From Streptomyces sp. MMG1121 (lineage in GTDB: Bacteria > Actinomycetota > Actinomycetes > Streptomycetales > Streptomycetaceae), in NCBI RefSeq assembly GCF_001280015.1, contig NZ_LGDV01000074.1, forward strand, positions 1 through 64,000: 64,000 bases of DNA, given 5' to 3'. Position numbers and translations under genes: made by a program. Shown here piece by piece: positions 25,673 through 34,718 of the stretch. The notes below the pieces were generated by a model. That model made no database searches and was not told the origin of the DNA. It saw nothing but the letters and a program-made list of their open reading frames with translations. The first letter of the stretch is position 1. Each line of letters starts with the position of its first letter.

Positions 25673-27079
25673 ATGGCCGCCGATCCCGTCCCGCACCTGC
25701 CGCCGCTGCTCGACGCGGTCCTGGGGGTCGGCTCCGAGCTGGAACTGCGCACCACGCTGCAGCGCATCGTGGACGGCGCCGCCGAGCTGACCGGCGCCCG
25801 GTACGCGGCGCTCACCACCACCGATCCCGGCCAGGACGGGCTCGCCGAGATCCGTACGGCGACGCGTCCGGTGGCGGAGGTGACGGGCCTGGACGTGCCG
25901 ATCCTGGTCGGCGGCGAACCGTTCGGGCGGCTGCGTCTGGCGGACAAGCGGGGCGGCGGCCCGTTCCCGCCCGAGGACGAACAGCTCCTGCGCGTCCTGG
26001 CCACCCAGGCGGGCATCGCGATCGGCAACGCCCGGCTGTACGAGACGGCCCGGCAGCGCGAGCGGTGGATCGAGGGCGCGGCGGCCGTCACGACCGCGCT
26101 GCTGAGCGGCGAGAGCGCCGCGGACGCGCTGATGACGGTCGCGGAGCGGGCCCGGCTGCTCGCGGACGCCTCCGCCGGGGTGATCCTCCGCCCGACGCCC
26201 GAGGGCGGTATGGAGATCGTGACGGCGTCCACCCACGACGACCCCGGGGAGCTGATCGGTACGACGATCGAGCCGGGCAGCGCGGTGCTGGAGCAACTGC
26301 TCGGAGGGGAGCCGGTGTTCATCGAGGACTCGGCGACGGATCCCCGTATGACGACCCGTGTCCGGCACCGGTTCGGGCCCAGCATGATGCTGCCGCTCCA
26401 GGCGAGCGGGCAGCTCATCGGCACGCTCGCGCTGCCGCGCCGGCGCGGCGGGCGCCCGTACACGGCCGTGGAACGGCGCCTGGCCACGCAGTTCGCCTCC
26501 CAGGCCGCACTCGCGCTGGTCCTCGCGGGCGCCCAGCACCGCAGGGAGCGGCTCGCGGTGTACGAGGACCGCGACCGGATCGCCCGCGATCTGCACGACC
26601 TGGTCGTCCAGCGGCTGTTCGCGACCGGCATGATGCTGCAGGCGGCCCAGCGCCGGGCCCGTGTCGAGGCCGTCCAGGAGATGCTGGGAAAGGCGGTCGA
26701 CGAACTGGAGTCGACCGTCCAGGAGGTCCGCACCGCGATCTTCGCCCTGCAACAGCCGCCCGCCGAGGCCCCGACCACCTTCCGCGGCAAGGTCCTGCGC
26801 GAGGCGGCGGGCGCGGCGGCGGTTCTCGGCTTCCAGCCGTCCACCCGCTTCCTGGGCCCGGTCGACGCCCGTGTCCCGGACCGGACCGCGGCCCAGCTCC
26901 TCACCGCGCTCCGCCGGGCCCTGGCCACCGCGACCCGCCACCGCGACGTCTCCCGCATCGAGGTGACGGTGGACGCGACGGCGACACTGGAGGACGGCCG
27001 GGCGGCGGTACGGCTGACGGTGTACGACGACGGGGAGGGCGCGGAGGGGACGACGGTCACCTGGCAAGCACCGCTGTGA
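25673..27079 (+). CDS. GAF-domain sensor histidine kinase with degenerate ATPase domain
   Basis: The 468-residue protein has two GAF domains (about residues 20-165, starting LELRTTLQRIVDGAAELTGA, and 170-305) and a HisKA_3 dimerisation helix with the phospho-acceptor His in DRIARDLHDLVVQRLF at about residue 307. This is the DevS/DosS/NarL-partner architecture. The ATPase domain is eroded: the N-box, expected as EALTNVARHA, reads RALATATRHR, the G1 box is partial (YDDGEGA), and the protein ends soon after. It may therefore not autophosphorylate. No response regulator is adjacent. Confidence 0.85.
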   Translation: MAADPVPHLPPLLDAVLGVGSELELRTTLQRIVDGAAELTGARYAALTTTDPGQDGLAEIRTATRPVAEVTGLDVPILVGGEPFGRLRLADKRGGGPFPPEDEQLLRVLATQAGIAIGNARLYETARQRERWIEGAAAVTTALLSGESAADALMTVAERARLLADASAGVILRPTPEGGMEIVTASTHDDPGELIGTTIEPGSAVLEQLLGGEPVFIEDSATDPRMTTRVRHRFGPSMMLPLQASGQLIGTLALPRRRGGRPYTAVERRLATQFASQAALALVLAGAQHRRERLAVYEDRDRIARDLHDLVVQRLFATGMMLQAAQRRARVEAVQEMLGKAVDELESTVQEVRTAIFALQQPPAEAPTTFRGKVLREAAGAAAVLGFQPSTRFLGPVDARVPDRTAAQLLTALRRALATATRHRDVSRIEVTVDATATLEDGRAAVRLTVYDDGEGAEGTTVTWQAPL

Positions 27080-27104
27080 ACAGCGCCCCCGGGCGGCCCG
27101 GCGG

Positions 27105-27206
27105 TCAGTACGGCAGGATCCGCCCCGACGGGGTCCTGCGGTCGATCTCCTGCTCGCGCGGGCGGGCGGGACGCCGGCTGACACGTACTCGGATACGACG
27201 GTCCAT
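27105..27206 (-). CDS. Small basic peptide, 33 aa
   Basis: An ATG at 27206 is preceded by GGAGGAGG at about 4 nt, an unusually strong ribosome site for a chance ORF. The peptide MDRRIRVRVSRRPARPRE... has 10 or more arginines and ends in ILPY before TGA. It lies between the histidine kinase and the convergent-side DUF2000 gene. I do not recognise it; it may be a short nucleic-acid-binding peptide or not expressed at all. Confidence 0.4.
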   Translation of the reverse strand: MDRRIRVRVSRRPARPREQEIDRRTPSGRILPY

Positions 27207-27322
27207 GACGCCTCCTCCAGTCCGTACGACCAGTCCGTACGATCCGGCAGTGGATGCCGGTAGGTGGTGCGTGCCCATGACACGGTCGCTTCAAGCCTGA
27301 ACCGGCCAACTCGTCGGGCCGT

Positions 27323-27727
27323 TCACAGCAGCGAGAAGCGCCGGGTCAGCCGCGAGACGCTGCTCCTCGGGCCGTGCACGATCACGCCCAGGTACTCCAG
27401 CTCCTCGGCCCCGGTGGCCTTCAGATCGGTGAGGTAGTCCTCGTAGTCGCGTGCCCTGCGCGCCGTTTCGGTGAGGGACACGAACTGGACGCCCTCGGTC
27501 GTACGGGCCCGCTCCAGCAGCAGGTGCAGTTCCTGGGCGGACGCGGTCAGCACGGGAATCGGGTGGGTGTTCAGGCCCGGGTGGACACCGCCGGAGGCGT
27601 CCTCGCCGTCCCGTCCGACCGAGTCGCCGATCCTGCCGCCGAGGGAGAGCGCGAGGACGGCGGAGGTGTTCGCCGCGTGCGCCGTCGGCAGATCCTCGCG
27701 CAGAACCAGAGCAACCTTCGTTTGCAT
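27323..27727 (-). CDS. DUF2000 family protein
   Basis: The 134-residue soluble protein matches DUF2000: MQTKVALVLREDLPTAHAANTSA..., ALSLGGRIGDSVGRDGEDASG, then HPIPVLTASAQELHLLL. GAGGTGAG precedes the ATG. DUF2000 proteins have a peptidyl-tRNA-hydrolase-2-like fold with no proven activity and are often encoded next to Lrp or other transcription regulators. Here it is divergent from an Lrp/AsnC gene 109 bp away, so the Lrp protein probably controls it. Confidence 0.8.
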   Translation of the reverse strand: MQTKVALVLREDLPTAHAANTSAVLALSLGGRIGDSVGRDGEDASGGVHPGLNTHPIPVLTASAQELHLLLERARTTEGVQFVSLTETARRARDYEDYLTDLKATGAEELEYLGVIVHGPRSSVSRLTRRFSLL

Positions 27728-27836
27728 GGTTTCTCACCTCAGTACCGTCCGCATGCCGGTCAGTTCGCACGGAGAGTAGTCGAATTGACGCCAACTGGCC
27801 TTATTGGCCGAACGTTTGAAGTATCTGCATGCCACA

Positions 27837-28370
27837 ATGAACGGCATGGACGAACTTGATTCGGCGATCATCCGCCATCTCCAGCTGAACGCCCGGCAGT
27901 CCAACCGGGAACTCGCCCGGCAGATCGGAGTGGCCCCCTCCACGTCGCTCGAACGCGTGCGGTCCCTCGAGGAACGCGGAGTGATCACCGGCTACCACGC
28001 GCAACTGAGCCTCGCCGCCCTGAACAGGAACTACCAGGCCTTCGTCGCCGCGCAGGTCAGGCCCCTGAGCCGGACCGTGATCACGTCCTTCCAGGAAGCG
28101 GTCTCCCAACTCCCCGAGGTGCTCGGTGTCTTCGTCGTCGCCGGGGGCGACGACTTCCTCATCCACGTGGCCGTGCAGAGCAACGAGGCTCTGCACGCCT
28201 TCCTCATGGACCGCCTCAGCCAGCGGCGCGAGGTGGTCGGGTTCCGGACCATCGTGATCTTCCAGCACGCTCCCACACCGTTGCTGTCCCCGCTGCCGGA
28301 GGTGAACGTCCCGCACTCCGAGGGTCCCGCGCCCCGGCGCGGGCCGAAGCGGCCCCGCGGCTCGTGGTGA
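27837..28370 (+). CDS. Lrp/AsnC family transcriptional regulator
   Basis: The 177-residue regulator begins MNGMDELDSAIIRHL with the AsnC helix-turn-helix (ARQSNRELARQIGVAPSTSLERVRSLEERG) followed by GYHAQL and the RAM ligand-binding domain (LNRNYQAFVAAQVRP, LGVFVVAGGDDFLIHVAV). A longer start at 27804 lacks support. It is the only DNA-binding regulator near the left border of the biosynthetic cluster, but its divergent DUF2000 partner makes a core-genome role as likely as cluster control. Confidence 0.9.
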   Translation: MNGMDELDSAIIRHLQLNARQSNRELARQIGVAPSTSLERVRSLEERGVITGYHAQLSLAALNRNYQAFVAAQVRPLSRTVITSFQEAVSQLPEVLGVFVVAGGDDFLIHVAVQSNEALHAFLMDRLSQRREVVGFRTIVIFQHAPTPLLSPLPEVNVPHSEGPAPRRGPKRPRGSW

Positions 28371-28395
28371 GCCGTGGCGCGGGACCGGCCGCCCG

Positions 28396-29565
28396 TCAGC
28401 GGGCCGCCACCAGCCGCCGTACCGCTTCCTCCACCACCTGCCTGTCCTTGCAGAAACTGAACCGGACGAGCCAGTCGGGGGCCTCGGCGCTCTGGTAGAA
28501 GGCACTGGTCGGCACGGCCACCACCCCGGCGCGCAGCGGCAGTTCACGGCAGAACCGGCCACCGTCCGGGTAGCCCCAGCCGCGCACGTCGGCCTGGACG
28601 AAGTAGCCGCCCTGGCCGGGAAGGGCGGGCAGCCCCGCCTGCCGCAGGCCCTCGCGCAGCAGGTCCCGGTTGCGCTGCAGATCGTCGCGCAGTCCCTCCA
28701 CCCACGTCGTCTTCGAGGCGAGCATCGCGGCGACGGCCGCCTGGAACGGCGTACCGGTCGCGTACGTCAGGTACTGCTTGGCCGAGGCCACGGCCGCCAC
28801 CAGGTGCGCGGGACCGCACGCCCAGCCGATCTTCCAGCCGGTGACGTTGAACGACTTGCCGGCCGAGGAGATCACCAGCGTGCGCTCGCGCATACCGGGC
28901 AGCGCGGCGAGGGAGACGTGGCGCAGGCCGTCGTACACCAGGTGCTCGTAGACCTCGTCGGTGACCACCGTCAGGTCGTGTTCCTCGCAGACGGCGGCGA
29001 TCTGCGCCAGCTCCTCGGTGGTGAAGACCTTTCCGGTCGGGTTGTGCGGCGAGTTCAGCAGCAGCACGCGCGTACGCGGTCCCACCGCCCGGCGCAGCGC
29101 CTCGGGGTCGAGGGCGAATCCGTCGGCGGTGACGGAGAGGGGGGCTGTGGTCATCCGCGCGCCCGCCATCCGGGCACCGGCCGGGTAGGCGTCGTAGCAG
29201 GGATCGAGGGCGAGCACCGCGTCGCCCGGATCGCAGAAGGCCAGCAGCGCCGCGGCGACGGCCTCCGTGGCGCCCGTGGTGACCAGCACCTCGTCCTCGG
29301 GGCGGTAGCTGACACCGGTGGTCGCGAACCGGTGGCCGGCCACCGCCTCCTTCAGCTCGGGCAGTCCGGTCGCCGGAGGGTACTGGTTGCGGCCGGCCGC
29401 GATCGCGGCGGCCGCGTGCCGGAGGATCTCCGGTGGGCTCGGCAGTTCCGGCACTCCCTGGCCGAGGTTGATCGAGTCGGTGCGCTCCGCGAGCCGTGTC
29501 ATCTCGGTGAAGACCGACGTCCCGAAGTGGTGGGTGCGTTCCGCGGGTACCCAGCTCACGGCCAT
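28396..29565 (-). CDS. Class I aminotransferase (methionine/kynurenine aminotransferase-like)
   Basis: The 389-residue PLP enzyme shows INLGQGVPELPSPPEI, NQYPPATGLPELKEA, LLNSPHNPTGKVFT (with the conserved Asn), VTDEVYEHLVYDG (Asp for the pyridine nitrogen) and the PLP lysine in SSAGKSFNVTGWKIGW, plus the carboxylate-binding Arg in LVRFSFCK. This profile is that of the YbdL/MccB/kynurenine aminotransferase branch, which interconverts large hydrophobic or methionine-like amino acids and their 2-keto acids. A strong hairpin separates it from the P450 operon upstream, so it may have its own promoter. Confidence 0.9.
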   Translation of the reverse strand: MAVSWVPAERTHHFGTSVFTEMTRLAERTDSINLGQGVPELPSPPEILRHAAAAIAAGRNQYPPATGLPELKEAVAGHRFATTGVSYRPEDEVLVTTGATEAVAAALLAFCDPGDAVLALDPCYDAYPAGARMAGARMTTAPLSVTADGFALDPEALRRAVGPRTRVLLLNSPHNPTGKVFTTEELAQIAAVCEEHDLTVVTDEVYEHLVYDGLRHVSLAALPGMRERTLVISSAGKSFNVTGWKIGWACGPAHLVAAVASAKQYLTYATGTPFQAAVAAMLASKTTWVEGLRDDLQRNRDLLREGLRQAGLPALPGQGGYFVQADVRGWGYPDGGRFCRELPLRAGVVAVPTSAFYQSAEAPDWLVRFSFCKDRQVVEEAVRRLVAAR

Positions 29566-29604
29566 GGTGGTGATTCGCTCCTCGGAGTGGAAGGGGCCGG
29601 CGAA

Positions 29605-29631
29605 GGGACCACGGGCGGCTCCCGTGGTCCC
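29605..29631 (-). terminator. Terminator hairpin after the P450 gene
   Basis: GGGACCACGGG and CCCGTGGTCCC form an 11-bp perfect stem with a 5-nt loop in the 105-bp gap between the P450 stop and the next aminotransferase gene on the minus strand. It probably ends the leuA-to-P450 operon. Confidence 0.65.
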
Positions 29632-29670
29632 TCGGGGTCAGCTGCTCCGGCGGCGCGTGGCCGCCGGAGT

Positions 29671-30885
29671 TCAGCCGAAGGTGACGGGCATACGGGTGAT
29701 GCCCTGGATGAAGTTGGACCGCAGTCGCCGGACGGGACCGGACAGACCGACGTCCAGACCGGGCTCGGTCAGCCGACGGAAGAGGATGCCCAGTTCGGTG
29801 TGGGCCACCATCGCCCCGATGCAGCGGTGGATGCCGATGCCATACGACAGGTGCCGGTTGGGGGACCGGCTGATGTCGAAGACCTCGGGGCGGTCGAACT
29901 GCGCGGGATCCCGGTTGGCGGACACGTTCCACAGCGTGACCGAGTCGCCCTCGCGCACCTCGCGGTCGCCGATCGTGAGGTCGGCCGTGGCCACCCGCAT
30001 CACGTAGGCGTTGGTGGAGCTCCAGCGCAGGATCTCGTTGATGGCGCTGTCCATCAGCTCCGGCCGCTGCCTGAGCAGCGCGAACTGCTCCGGGTGGTCG
30101 TGCAGGGCCAGCAGGCCCGTGCAGGCGGTGTACGAGGATGTCTCGTTGCCGCCGACCGCGACGTTCATGCAGTTGTAGAGGATGTCCTCCTCCGGCCACG
30201 GCCGGCCGTTGCGCTCGGCCTCGACCAGGAAGCTGACCAGGTCGTCGCCGGGACGCCGGCGCCGGTCGCGGACGATCTCCGCGAAGAACTCGAAGATCTC
30301 GGCCTGGATCACCGCCAGTTGCAGCCGCTCGTCGTCGGAGGTGTCGACGTAGACCGGATCGCGGAAGCCGATCATCTGGCGGGTCAGGTCGATGAGCTGG
30401 CGTGCCTCCTGGTGCGAGACACCCATCATGGCCATCACCGCTCCGGCCGGCAGCTCGGGCGCGATGTCGGTGGCGAAGTCGCATCCGCCGTCGGCGCGCG
30501 CCCGGTCCACCGCGGCGTCCACCAGCTCGGTGACCTGGCGGCCGATCTTGCCGAGCATCCTGTTGGTGAAGGCCCGGTGCACCACCTGGCGGATCTGCCG
30601 CTGGCGCGGCGGGTCGGAGGCCACCAGCATGCGTCCCGCCGACGGGTCGGCCTGGCTGCGGAACGATCCGCCCAGCATGGGGCCGCCCTCGGAGCCGAAG
30701 CCCTCGTGATCGTTGTAGAGCGCGGCGACGTCGTCGTACCGGGTCACCGCCCAGAAGCCGCCGCCGTCGTCCGTGCGATGCCAGTGGACGGGGTCGTTCT
30801 CCCGCAGCCAGGCCAGCATCTCGTAGTGCCGCTGGGCGACGAACGCGTCGGGATCGGTCAGATCGATGGTCAGTACGGTGCTCAT
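29671..30885 (-). CDS. Cytochrome P450, probably acting on a carrier-bound amino acid
   Basis: The 404-residue P450 has an I-helix VGGNETSSYTA, an ExxR in NEILRWSS, and the haem loop HLSYGIGIHRCIGAM with the thiolate Cys; the usual Phe at the start of that loop is Tyr. The GGNET version of the I-helix motif is, from memory, frequent in P450s that hydroxylate the beta position of aminoacyl-carrier proteins (NovI, P450sky, OxyD type). The ATG overlaps the stop of the MbtH-A-PCP gene by 4 bp, which supports action on the amino acid loaded on that carrier. Electron-transfer partners are not in the window. Confidence 0.88.
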   Translation of the reverse strand: MSTVLTIDLTDPDAFVAQRHYEMLAWLRENDPVHWHRTDDGGGFWAVTRYDDVAALYNDHEGFGSEGGPMLGGSFRSQADPSAGRMLVASDPPRQRQIRQVVHRAFTNRMLGKIGRQVTELVDAAVDRARADGGCDFATDIAPELPAGAVMAMMGVSHQEARQLIDLTRQMIGFRDPVYVDTSDDERLQLAVIQAEIFEFFAEIVRDRRRRPGDDLVSFLVEAERNGRPWPEEDILYNCMNVAVGGNETSSYTACTGLLALHDHPEQFALLRQRPELMDSAINEILRWSSTNAYVMRVATADLTIGDREVREGDSVTLWNVSANRDPAQFDRPEVFDISRSPNRHLSYGIGIHRCIGAMVAHTELGILFRRLTEPGLDVGLSGPVRRLRSNFIQGITRMPVTFG

Positions 30886-32834
30886 GCCGTCACCGGCTCC
30901 TCACGCCTGGTGCGGATCATCCCGGCCAGGGCGCCCAGTTCACTGGTGACCAGGATCTCCCGCGCACTGATGTCCACGGCCAGCTCGCGCACCAGCCGCC
31001 GCTGCATGCGGAACGCGAGCAGCGAGTTGCCGCCGAGGGCGAAGAAGTCGTCGTGGACGCCGATCTCCTCCACCGCCAGCAGCTCGCTCCACAGCTCCGC
31101 GAGGAACTTCTCCGTGTCGTCCCGGGGCGGCACGTGGTCCGCCCGGTGGCGCAGATGCTCGTCGAGGACGGCGGCGAGCATCCTGGTGTCCCGCTTGCCG
31201 TGGTCGTTGGCGGGGATCTCCGCCACCTTGATCAGCGAGCTGGGGACCATGTAGTCGGGCATCGCCTCCTGCGCGAACTCGCGCAGCTCCTTGAGGTTCA
31301 CCTCGTCGTGCGGCACGACCAGCGCCACCAGGTGGCGGTCGGTGCCGGTGCCGGCCGCGAGCACGGCGACCTCCCGCAGCTGCGGATGGCGGCCGAGGAT
31401 CCGCTCGGCCTCGCGGGGCTCGACCCGGTAGCCACGGATCTTGACCTGGTCGTCGGCGCGTCCCACGTACCTGAGCGCACCGTCGGGGCCACGCCGGACC
31501 AGATCACCGGTGGCGTACACGCGGGCGCCGGTGCGGTCCGGGGCGGGCAGGAAGCGTTCGGCGGTCAGTCCGGGCCGGCCGAGGTAGCCGCGGGCCACTC
31601 CGGCGCCGCCGATGTGCAGTTCGCCCACCGTCCCGTCGGGCACCGGGTCCAGTGCGGCGTCGAGCACGAGCAGGTCGGTGCCGGCCAGCTCACGGCCGAT
31701 GGGCACGCTGTCCTCGCCCTTTGCGAGCGGCTCGACGGGGTGCGCCGAGCAGGCCGTCGTGCCCTCGGTCGGGCCGTAGAGGTTGTGGAAGCTGCCGGAG
31801 AAGGAGCCGGAGAGCAGTTGGCGGCAGGCCTCGGGCAGGACGACGTCGCCGCCGGTGTGCAGCACCCGCAGCGTGGCGAACGCGTCGCGGTCCTCCTTGA
31901 CCACGTGGTTGAACGCCATGGTCGGCACGAGCATCGCCGTGATGCGCCGGCGCCGCAGCTCCCGGCCGAGGTCGCCGGTGAGCAGGTCCGGCATGGTGGG
32001 CAGCACCATGATCTCCGCGCCGCCGGCGAACGCGCACCAGGTCTCGAAGTGGAACGCGTCGAACGACAGGCTGGAGACGTGTCCGACCCGGTCCTGGGGG
32101 GTGAGGGCGGGCAGAGCGGGGTTGGTCGCGAAGTGCACGATGTTGCGGTGCTCCAGCACCACGCCCTTGGGGGTGCCGGAGGAACCGGAAGTGAACAGCA
32201 GGCAGGCGGCGTTCTGCCGGTGCACGTCGGGCAGCGCCGGCCCCGGGTCCGTGGGACCGTCCAGGGTGAACTCCCAGACGTCGGTGCCGGCCGAGCGGAC
32301 CCGCTCGCTCTCGCCGGGGTCGGTGACGACGAGCGTGGGGCGGCTCTCGGTCAGCATCAGGTCGCGGCGGGCGTCGGGGTAGCGGGTGTCCACCGGTACG
32401 TAGGCGGCGCCCGCCTTGAGGATGCCGAGCAGGGTGACGAAGACGGGTATGCCGCGCCGGAGGTGGTAGGCGACCCGGTGCTCCGGGCCGACCCCGCGCT
32501 CGCGCAGTACGGCGGCCACCCGGTCGGAGTGCCGGTCGAGCTCGGCGTAGGTCAGGGAGGTGTCGTCGTGGCTGACGGCGGGCCGGTCCGGTTGCCGGCG
32601 CACCGTGGCCCGGAACAACTCGACGAGGGTGCCCGGACTGCCGGGCAGCGCGCCGGGCAGGGCGGGCCCGTCGCTGGTGAGGGTGTCCGCGTGGGCGACG
32701 CACTCGTCGCGTGTTCCCTCGAAGCCGGTCGCTTGCCATCCGGGCGGCAGCGGGCGGCCGAGGGGCCAGATGCTCGGGGTGCCGTCGTCGTCGCTGACCA
32801 GGCAGTAGAGGTCGGGGGCGGTGTGTGCCGTCAC
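30882..32834 (-). CDS. NRPS stand-alone loading protein: MbtH-like, adenylation and carrier domains
   Basis: The 650-residue protein starts at a GTG with GAGGAG 6 nt upstream. Residues 7-60 form an MbtH-like domain (LYCLVSDDDGTPSIWPLG, PPGWQATGFEGTRDECVAHA). The adenylation domain follows: LLFTSGSSGTPKGV, LYGPTEGTTACSA, VYATGDLVRR and the catalytic Lys in NDHGKRDTR. The carrier domain has DDFFALGGNSLLAFR with the phosphopantetheine Ser. Aligned by eye to GrsA, the pocket reads D-A-F-L-H-G-L-T-A-K, which I cannot match to a known substrate. Similar fused proteins (NikP1, SlgN1) feed single amino acids to tailoring enzymes; the overlapping P450 is the likely one. Confidence 0.92.
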   Translation of the reverse strand: MTAHTAPDLYCLVSDDDGTPSIWPLGRPLPPGWQATGFEGTRDECVAHADTLTSDGPALPGALPGSPGTLVELFRATVRRQPDRPAVSHDDTSLTYAELDRHSDRVAAVLRERGVGPEHRVAYHLRRGIPVFVTLLGILKAGAAYVPVDTRYPDARRDLMLTESRPTLVVTDPGESERVRSAGTDVWEFTLDGPTDPGPALPDVHRQNAACLLFTSGSSGTPKGVVLEHRNIVHFATNPALPALTPQDRVGHVSSLSFDAFHFETWCAFAGGAEIMVLPTMPDLLTGDLGRELRRRRITAMLVPTMAFNHVVKEDRDAFATLRVLHTGGDVVLPEACRQLLSGSFSGSFHNLYGPTEGTTACSAHPVEPLAKGEDSVPIGRELAGTDLLVLDAALDPVPDGTVGELHIGGAGVARGYLGRPGLTAERFLPAPDRTGARVYATGDLVRRGPDGALRYVGRADDQVKIRGYRVEPREAERILGRHPQLREVAVLAAGTGTDRHLVALVVPHDEVNLKELREFAQEAMPDYMVPSSLIKVAEIPANDHGKRDTRMLAAVLDEHLRHRADHVPPRDDTEKFLAELWSELLAVEEIGVHDDFFALGGNSLLAFRMQRRLVRELAVDISAREILVTSELGALAGMIRTRREEPVTA

Positions 32835-32892
32835 AGGTTTCTCCTCGGAAGAAGGGTCGGCCGGGCGTCCGGGGGCTCCATTGCCCTCGCGG

Positions 32893-34065
32893 TTACAGGC
32901 CCTCGGCCAGCCGGCGTTCGGCCTCCTCCAGCACCTCGGTGCTCTTGTTGAAGGCGATGCGGACGTGTCCGGAGTCGATGGTGTGATCGCGGAAGAAGCA
33001 GCGTCCGGGTACCACGAGTACCCGGCGCCGGGCGGCGAGGGAGCGGACGAAGCTCTCGCAGTCCTCGTCGGTGATCCGACGGATGTCGGCCATGATGTAG
33101 CAGCCGCCCTCCGGGGCCCGGCAGGGCAGCCCGGCCTCGGTGAACAGGGCGACCATCCGGTCCCGCAACTGCCGCAGCCGCTCGGCGGGTCGCCAGGAGG
33201 GGTCGGTGAGCACGCCGGACGCGGCGACCGCCCGTTGCAGCGGGCCCGTCGCGCTGAAGCTGGTGGCCAGGTGCACCGCGCGCAGCCGCTCGGTGATCTC
33301 CGGGCAGGCCCGCAGGTGTCCGATGCGCCAGCCGCTGAGCGCGTACGCCTTCGACAGGCTGCCGATGACGATGCTGCGGTCCCGCAGTGCCGGGATCTCG
33401 GCCGCCGACACATGGCGCCGGTCGTCGTAGACGAACGGCGCGTACACCTCGTCGGAGATGAGGGTGACGTTCCACTTCTCGCAGAGGGCGGCCAGCTCCG
33501 TCAGCTCGGGCCGGGTCAGGGTGCGTCCGGTGGGGTTGGCCGGGGAGTTGACGACCACGGCCTTGGTACGGGGCCCGAAGGCGGCCGCCAGTTCCTCGGG
33601 GTCCCAGCGCCAGTCGGAGGCGCGCAGGCCCACGAAGCGCGGGACGCCGCCGGCCAGCGCGAGCGCGGCGAGGAAGTTCTCGTAGAACGGCTCCAGGAGC
33701 ACCACCTCGTCGCCGGGATCGACGGTGGCGAGCATGGCGATGCTCAGCGCCTCGGAGGCTCCGGTGGTGATGGTCAGCTCGGTCCGCGGATCGGGACCGC
33801 CCGGGAGGCCGGCGGCGATCTGCTCGCGCAGCGCGAGGTTTCCGCTGGTGTCCTCGTACTGGTTGTCGCCGTCGAGGAGGTGTCCGGCGGCGGCGGTCAG
33901 GGCGGCCCGCGGCGGCAGCGGCGTGCCGGGCACCCCTCCGGCCAGGTCCAGGGCGCCCAGTTCCTTGCCCAGGTGGAGGAGTTGCGCGAGGGAGCCGGCG
34001 GGCAGGGCGCCGACGCGTGCGGCGCCGCGGGGCAGGGTGCGGGGCGACGCGGTGACTGTGGTCAT
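32893..34065 (-). CDS. Class I aminotransferase of the left cluster operon
   Basis: The 390-residue PLP enzyme has LDLAGGVPGTPLPPR, DNQYEDTSGNLALREQI, VVNSPANPTGRTLTR, LISDEVYAPFVYDD, the PLP lysine in GSLSKAYALSGWRIGHLR, and the Arg in GHVRIAFNKSTE. It is about 30 percent similar by eye to the other cluster aminotransferase and is not a duplicate. Its ATG overlaps the stop of the LeuD-like gene by 4 bp, so it probably aminates the chain-extended 2-keto acid made by the Leu-type enzymes, giving the amino acid that the next gene product activates. The stop is TAA, rare here. Confidence 0.9.
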   Translation of the reverse strand: MTTVTASPRTLPRGAARVGALPAGSLAQLLHLGKELGALDLAGGVPGTPLPPRAALTAAAGHLLDGDNQYEDTSGNLALREQIAAGLPGGPDPRTELTITTGASEALSIAMLATVDPGDEVVLLEPFYENFLAALALAGGVPRFVGLRASDWRWDPEELAAAFGPRTKAVVVNSPANPTGRTLTRPELTELAALCEKWNVTLISDEVYAPFVYDDRRHVSAAEIPALRDRSIVIGSLSKAYALSGWRIGHLRACPEITERLRAVHLATSFSATGPLQRAVAASGVLTDPSWRPAERLRQLRDRMVALFTEAGLPCRAPEGGCYIMADIRRITDEDCESFVRSLAARRRVLVVPGRCFFRDHTIDSGHVRIAFNKSTEVLEEAERRLAEGL

Positions 34066-34718
34066 GTCGTCTCCTGAGCTGTGCGGGCGCGCGGGACGGA
34101 CGGGTGGTCCGGTCGGATCGAGGGCAGCCAGTACGGCCGCTGCGTCTCGTAGGCCTCGATGGACTCGGCCTCGCGCAGGGTCACGGCGATGTCGTCGTAG
34201 CCGTTGAGCAGCAGCCAGCGGGTGCGCTCGTCCAGGTCGAACTCCCAGACGTCGCCGTCCGCCCCGACCGTGCCGGCGGCGACGTCGACGGTGACCTCGA
34301 AGGACGGGTCCCGCTCCGAGCGCGTCATGAGCCTGTCCATCGCGGGCTCGGGCAGGGCGAGGGCCAGCAGCCGGTTCTTGAGGGCGTTGCGCCGGAAGAT
34401 GTCGCCGAACCTGGACGACAGGACGGCGACGAACCCCCAGTCGCGCAGCCCCCACACCGCGTGCTCCCGCGAGCTTCCGGTGCCGAAGTCGGGCCCGGCC
34501 AGCAGCACGGTGGCACCGGCCCGCCCGGGTTCTTCGAGGACGAAGCCGGGCGTGGACCGCCAGCGGTGGAAGACGGCGTCCTCGAACCCCGACTTGGTCA
34601 CCCGCTTGCAGAACTCGGCGGGCATGATCTGGTCGGTGTCGACGTTGCTCCGGCGCAGCGGAACGGTCCGGCCGGTGTGGCGCGCGAGAGGTCGCAGTGG
34701 CTGGGGCGGTGGTGTCAC
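34062..34718 (-). CDS. leuD: LeuD-like small subunit of an isopropylmalate-type dehydratase
   Basis: The 218-residue protein has the swivelling domain typical of Leu[22 protein letters not shown] near the start, [20 protein letters not shown] (substrate loop) and [18 protein letters not shown]. Length is in the usual 190-210 range plus a short tail. The GTG start overlaps the LeuC-like stop by 4 bp. It pairs with the LeuC-like protein to isomerise a 2-substituted malate to its 3-hydroxy isomer. Because the genes sit in a tailoring operon, this is probably a pathway-specific paralogue of the leucine enzyme. Confidence 0.93.
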   Translation of the reverse strand: MTPPPQPLRPLARHTGRTVPLRRSNVDTDQIMPAEFCKRVTKSGFEDAVFHRWRSTPGFVLEEPGRAGATVLLAGPDFGTGSSREHAVWGLRDWGFVAVLSSRFGDIFRRNALKNRLLALALPEPAMDRLMTRSERDPSFEVTVDVAAGTVGADGDVWEFDLDERTRWLLLNGYDDIAVTLREAESIEAYETQRPYWLPSIRPDHPSVPRARTAQETT

